In this document: positions 60,398 to 64,000 of the stretch, piece by piece | Numbering within the stretch: position 1 is the stretch's first letter | Layout of the letters: every line of letters starts with the position of its first letter | Origin: JBJXHN01 sp046233135 | GTDB taxonomy: Bacteria; Pseudomonadota; Alphaproteobacteria; Rhodospirillales; Rhodospirillaceae | Assembly (NCBI GenBank): GCA_046233135.1 | Contig: JBJXHN010000004.1 | Location: 248,001-312,000 of the forward strand | Length of the DNA: 64,000 nucleotides | Reading direction: 5' to 3' | Made by a program: the position numbers and the translations under genes | Notes under the pieces: model-generated | Database searches by the model: none | What the model saw: only the letters and a program-made list of their open reading frames with translations | Told to the model about the DNA's origin: nothing

Positions 60398-61180
60398 TCA
60401 ACCGGTCCGTTCGAACATCTTGATCTTGAGCTTGGCAATCGCCTGACCGGGGTTCAGACCCTTCGGGCAGGTCGCCGTGCAGTTCATGATCGTGTGGCAG
60501 CGGAACAGGCGGAACGGATCGTCCAGCTGGTCCAGGCGCTCACCGGTGGCTTCGTCGCGGCTGTCCAGGATCCAGCGGGTCGCCTGAAGCAGGATCGCCG
60601 GGCCGAGGTAGCGTTCGCTGTTCCACCAGTAGCTGGGGCAGCTGGTCTGGCAGCAGAAGCACAGGATGCATTCCCACAGCCCGTCCAGCTCGGCCCGCTC
60701 TTCGGGGCTCTGCTTCCGTTCCCGGCTCGGCGGGGGCGGGGTGTCGGCCTTGATCCAAGGCTGGATCGCTGTGTACTGCGCATAGATGTGCGACAGGTCG
60801 GGAACCAGATCCTTGACCACCGGCAGGTGCGGCAGCGGGTAGATCCCCACATCGCCGTCCACGTCGGCGATGGGCTTCAGGCAGGCCAGGGTGTTGGAGC
60901 TGTCGATGTTCATCGAGCAGGATCCGCAAATCCCCTCGCGGCAGGAACGGCGGAAGGTCAGGGTCGGGTCGATCTCGTTCTTGATCTTGATCAACGCGTC
61001 CAGAACCATCGGCCCGCAATTGTCCATGTCCACGTAGTAGGTGTCCAGGCGCGGGTTGCCGCCCTGCTCCGGATCCCACCGGTAGATCTTGAACGTCCGC
61101 AGGTTCTTCGCACCCGACGGCGCGGGGTAGGTCTTGCCTTCCTTGACCCGGCTGCCCGGGGGCAGATTGAATTCAACCAT
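60398..61180 (-). CDS. sdhB: Succinate dehydrogenase iron-sulfur subunit
   Basis: A 260-residue SdhB. [2Fe-2S] cysteines lie in SCREGICGSCSMNID, the [4Fe-4S] cluster in CILCFCCQTSCPSYWW, and [3Fe-4S] in CHTIMNCTATCPKGLNP. It passes electrons from SdhA flavin to the membrane quinone site. It is last in sdhCDAB and followed by a strong terminator. Confidence 0.98.
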   Translation of the reverse strand: MVEFNLPPGSRVKEGKTYPAPSGAKNLRTFKIYRWDPEQGGNPRLDTYYVDMDNCGPMVLDALIKIKNEIDPTLTFRRSCREGICGSCSMNIDSSNTLACLKPIADVDGDVGIYPLPHLPVVKDLVPDLSHIYAQYTAIQPWIKADTPPPPSRERKQSPEERAELDGLWECILCFCCQTSCPSYWWNSERYLGPAILLQATRWILDSRDEATGERLDQLDDPFRLFRCHTIMNCTATCPKGLNPGQAIAKLKIKMFERTG

Positions 61181-61267
61181 AGTCTAATGCCTCCAGCCTT
61201 GGGCTGTTGCAGGAGCCGGGAGGGACGTCCTTTCCCAGGGAAAGGAGTGCCGCCCGGCGGGCATGTC

Positions 61268-63052
61268 TTAGTACACGCGGGCTTTCGGCTCGATGTACTG
61301 AACCTCGTCGGTCAGGGTGTAGGTGTGAACCGGCCGATAGGTCAGATCCACCTTGCCCGACGCGTCGATGGTCGCCAGCGTATGCTTCATCCAGGTCACG
61401 TCGTCGCGGTCCGGGTAGTTCTCGTGGGCATGCGCCCCCCGGCTTTCGTGACGGGCTTCCGCCCCCGTGATCGTGGCCTTGGCGCACGCCAGCAGGTTTT
61501 CCAGCTCCAGCGCTTCGGCCAGGTCGGTGTTGAAGATCATCGACCGGTCGGCCAGCTTGATGTCGGCAACCGTGGTTGCGATCTGGTCCACCTTCTCCTT
61601 GCCCTCGGCCAGGGAGTCCGAGGTCCGGAACACTGCCGCATCCCGCTGCATGGCGCGCTGCAATTCGCCGCGGATCTCGGCGGTCAGCTTGGTGCCGTTG
61701 GCGTTGCGCAGACGGTCCAGGCGGCCCACCGCGTAGTCGTGGGCATCGGCCGGCAGCGGCTTGTGCTTGGTGTTCGGGACGATGACTTCCTTCGCCCGCA
61801 GCGCCGCGGCGCGGCCGAACACAACGATGTCCAGCAGCGAGTTGGTGCCCAGGCGGTTGGCGCCATGCACCGACACGCTGGCGCATTCGCCCACAGCCAT
61901 CAGGCCCGGGAAAACGCGGTCCGGCTCGTCGGCGGTCGGGTTCAGAACCTCGCCCTTATAGTTGGTCGGGATGCCGCCCATATTGTAGTGCACGGTCGGC
62001 AGGACCGGGATCGGTTCCTTGGTGGCATCGACGCCGGCGAAGATCTTCGCCGTTTCGGTGATGCCTGGCAGGCGGGCATGCAGCACGTCCGCGCCCAGGT
62101 GCTCCAGGTGCAGGTGGATGTGATCCTTTTCCGGACCGACACCGCGCCCTTCGCGGATTTCCACCGTCATGGCCCGGCTGACCACGTCGCGGGAAGCCAG
62201 ATCCTTGGCGGTCGGCGCGTAACGCTCCATGAAGCGTTCGCCGGCGCTGTTGGTCAGATAGCCGCCTTCGCCGCGCGCCCCTTCGGTGATCAGACAGCCG
62301 GAGCCGTAGATCCCGGTGGGGTGGAACTGCACGAATTCCATGTCCTGCAGGGGCAGGCCGGCGCGCGCCACCATGCCGTTGCCGTCGCCGGTGCAGGTGT
62401 GGGCCGAGGTGCAGGAGAAGTAGGCCCGGCCGTAGCCACCGGTCGCCAGGATGGTGGTATGGGCCTTGAAGCGGTGGATGGTGCCGTCTTCCATGTTCCA
62501 GGCGACCACGCCACGGCATTCGCCGTCGACGATGATCAGGTCCAGCGCGAAGTATTCGACGAAGAATTCCGCCTTGAAGCGCAGGGACTGCTGGTAGAGC
62601 GTATGCAGGATGGCGTGGCCGGTGCGGTCGGCGGCGGCGCAGGCGCGCTGCACCGGGGCTTCCCCGAAGTTGCGCATGTGGCCGCCGAAGGGGCGCTGGT
62701 AGATGGTGCCCTGTTCGGTGCGCGAGAACGGCACGCCGTAGTGTTCCAGCTCGTAGACCGCCGGAATGGCTTCCCGGCACATGTATTCGATGGCGTCCTG
62801 GTCGCCGAGCCAGTCGGAGCCCTTGACGGTGTCGTACATGTGCCACTGCCAGCTGTCCTCGGCCATGTTGCCGAGCGCCGCGCCGATGCCGCCCTGGGCG
62901 GCCACGGTGTGGGAGCGGGTCGGGAAGACCTTGGTGATGCAGGCGGTGTTCAGCCCGGCTTCGACGCAGCCGAAAGTGGCGCGCAAGCCCGCCCCACCGG
63001 CGCCGACGACCAGGGCGTCGTATTCATGATCGATGATTTCGTAGGATGCCAT
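61268..63052 (-). CDS. sdhA: Succinate dehydrogenase flavoprotein subunit
   Basis: A 594-residue SdhA. The FAD-binding motif is DALVVGAGGAGLRATFG, the covalent-FAD histidine lies in FPTRSHTVAAQGG, and the active-site block in GCLITEGARGEGG and HGANRLGTNSLLD. It oxidises succinate to fumarate in the TCA cycle and respiratory chain. Separated from sdhB by 87 bp. Confidence 0.98.
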   Translation of the reverse strand: MASYEIIDHEYDALVVGAGGAGLRATFGCVEAGLNTACITKVFPTRSHTVAAQGGIGAALGNMAEDSWQWHMYDTVKGSDWLGDQDAIEYMCREAIPAVYELEHYGVPFSRTEQGTIYQRPFGGHMRNFGEAPVQRACAAADRTGHAILHTLYQQSLRFKAEFFVEYFALDLIIVDGECRGVVAWNMEDGTIHRFKAHTTILATGGYGRAYFSCTSAHTCTGDGNGMVARAGLPLQDMEFVQFHPTGIYGSGCLITEGARGEGGYLTNSAGERFMERYAPTAKDLASRDVVSRAMTVEIREGRGVGPEKDHIHLHLEHLGADVLHARLPGITETAKIFAGVDATKEPIPVLPTVHYNMGGIPTNYKGEVLNPTADEPDRVFPGLMAVGECASVSVHGANRLGTNSLLDIVVFGRAAALRAKEVIVPNTKHKPLPADAHDYAVGRLDRLRNANGTKLTAEIRGELQRAMQRDAAVFRTSDSLAEGKEKVDQIATTVADIKLADRSMIFNTDLAEALELENLLACAKATITGAEARHESRGAHAHENYPDRDDVTWMKHTLATIDASGKVDLTYRPVHTYTLTDEVQYIEPKARVY

Positions 63053-63058
63053 TGGTCG

Positions 63059-63445
63059 TCAGCCTCCGAACGTCAGCTTGAGCACGGACACCGCCGCGAG
63101 GACGGCACCCAGGGCGGCATAGAACTTGGTCGCGAACACCAGGACATGCTTCACCGTGTGGTGATGCACATAGTCCTCGATGATGACGATCAGGCCCAGG
63201 TGGCCGTGGTGAAAGGCGCACAGAATGGTCAACAGCATCAGGGTGGCGTTGACCGGGCTGCTCAAGAACGCCTGGAAGTCGGCATAGCTGGCATCCAGAT
63301 TGCCGATGATCGCCGCGAAGACGAACCACAGGGCAAGCGGGATCAGGGCAATGGCGGTAAGACGCTCGGCCATCCAGTGGCTGGCGGCGCCTTCCTTGGC
63401 GGAACCCAGGCCGCGGGCGCGGCCGAGAGGCGATTGCATGGTCAT
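63059..63445 (-). CDS. sdhD: Succinate dehydrogenase membrane anchor subunit
   Basis: A 128-residue membrane anchor with three helices. The haem- and quinone-region histidines are in FHHGHLGLIVIIEDYVHH. It fixes SdhAB to the membrane with SdhC. Six bases separate it from sdhA. Confidence 0.95.
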   Translation of the reverse strand: MTMQSPLGRARGLGSAKEGAASHWMAERLTAIALIPLALWFVFAAIIGNLDASYADFQAFLSSPVNATLMLLTILCAFHHGHLGLIVIIEDYVHHHTVKHVLVFATKFYAALGAVLAAVSVLKLTFGG

Positions 63446-63474
63446 TTTGGTGTTTCCCCTCCGATCGAGCGCGC

Positions 63475-63873
63475 TCAGCTGTAAACCGACAGGCCGATGA
63501 TCCAGGCCAGCAGCGACAGGGCGACGGCGGCGCCGACGGCGATCTTGCCGGTCTTCACCAGGGTCGGCATATCAAAGCCGTAACCGGTATCCCACAGCAG
63601 GTGCCGGATCCCGTTACACAGGTGATAGAACAGGACGATCGTGAAACCGAACAGCACCAGGAAACCGAACCAGGAGCCGTAGAAGCCCTGCACGGCCTCG
63701 AACGCATCGGGGCCGTAGCCGGCCGAAACGATCCAGAGCAGGAAGAACAGGGTGCCGACGGTCATCAACCCGGCCCCGAAAATACGGAAAGTGATGGAAA
63801 GCAGCGACGTAATCTTGGTGTGCAGCCGATACACCTGCAAATGCGGCGACATGGGCCTGGGATGAGTTTTCAT
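63475..63873 (-). CDS. sdhC: Succinate dehydrogenase cytochrome b556 subunit
   Basis: A 132-residue membrane subunit with three helices. RPMSPHLQVYRLHTKITSLLSITFR is the family start, broken here into the motifs SPHLQVY and SITFR, and HLCNGIRHLLWDTGYG holds the haem histidine. ATG 63873 has AGAGG upstream and gives the standard length; the frame continues further. It is the first gene of the operon; the promoter should lie in 63874-64000. Confidence 0.95.
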   Translation of the reverse strand: MKTHPRPMSPHLQVYRLHTKITSLLSITFRIFGAGLMTVGTLFFLLWIVSAGYGPDAFEAVQGFYGSWFGFLVLFGFTIVLFYHLCNGIRHLLWDTGYGFDMPTLVKTGKIAVGAAVALSLLAWIIGLSVYS

Positions 63874-64000
63874 GGCATCAGCCTCTTGCGCGGGTCCGCG
63901 GACGAAAAGGATGCCCCCGGGCGAGCACCGCCGGTCCGCAAATTCCCCCATCTCGGACCAAGGTCGGCGGGCCGCCCGATGTGGCGGCGCGGCATGTCAA

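Noticed and set aside
60275..63484. A 1069-codon open frame antisense to sdhDAB
   Set aside because: It is a shadow of the conserved sdh genes; composition is GC-driven and no motif is recognisable.

Overview
The window is high-GC DNA (roughly two thirds G+C by eye, not counted) from an alphaproteobacterium, most likely a member of the Rhodospirillales. The clues are the block ffh-rpsP-rimM-trmD-rplS followed by leuCDB, the sdhCDAB operon, a glnK-amtB pair, and a pspF/pspABC stress locus of alphaproteobacterial type. No tRNA, rRNA, CRISPR array or complete insertion sequence was found.

Layout. 1-5.7 kb: the start of an unknown protein, two divergent paralogous TPR/glycosyltransferase-like genes, a GNAT acetyltransferase and a DegT-fold protein that lacks the PLP lysine. 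5.8-12.9 kb: a YgiQ radical SAM protein, an AraC regulator divergent from a LysE exporter, a receiver-kinase fusion, and glnK-amtB behind a sigma-54 promoter. 13-19 kb: a truncated threonyl-tRNA synthetase with a structured leader, converging on the overlapping operon dapF-mtaB-ftsY-VOC. 19.1-23.9 kb: an MHYT hybrid kinase overlapping an HD-GYP regulator. 24.2-31.6 kb: SRP, ribosomal and leucine genes. 31.7-42.4 kb: a second LysE exporter, a MarR-GNAT fusion, ZapE, a DHH phosphoesterase, a LysR/quinone oxidoreductase pair, a small membrane protein, an MFS transporter and the psp locus.

42.4-57.5 kb is accessory in character. It holds a GyrI-like orphan, a HEAT-repeat protein, a LacI-controlled minus-strand catabolic operon (PLP aldolase/deaminase, amino-acid ABC transporter, RidA, deacylase, LacI), an Xre/RES toxin-antitoxin pair, a lipoprotein pair, a prolyl oligopeptidase and a YecA-family protein. 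57.6-60.2 kb is a lower-GC islet with an orphan ORF, a secreted-lipase-like protein and an ankyrin protein, possibly a toxin and its immunity protein. The window ends in sdhCDAB.

The strongest unexplained signals are: a 108-bp MITE-like repeat in two nearly identical copies 33 kb apart; the LacI-type catabolic operon with two palindromic operators; the lipase/ankyrin islet; the truncated ThrRS with an anti-Shine-Dalgarno leader; a nested hairpin upstream of leuC; and the lysine-less DegT protein. All family assignments come from reading motifs in the translations; no database search was run.
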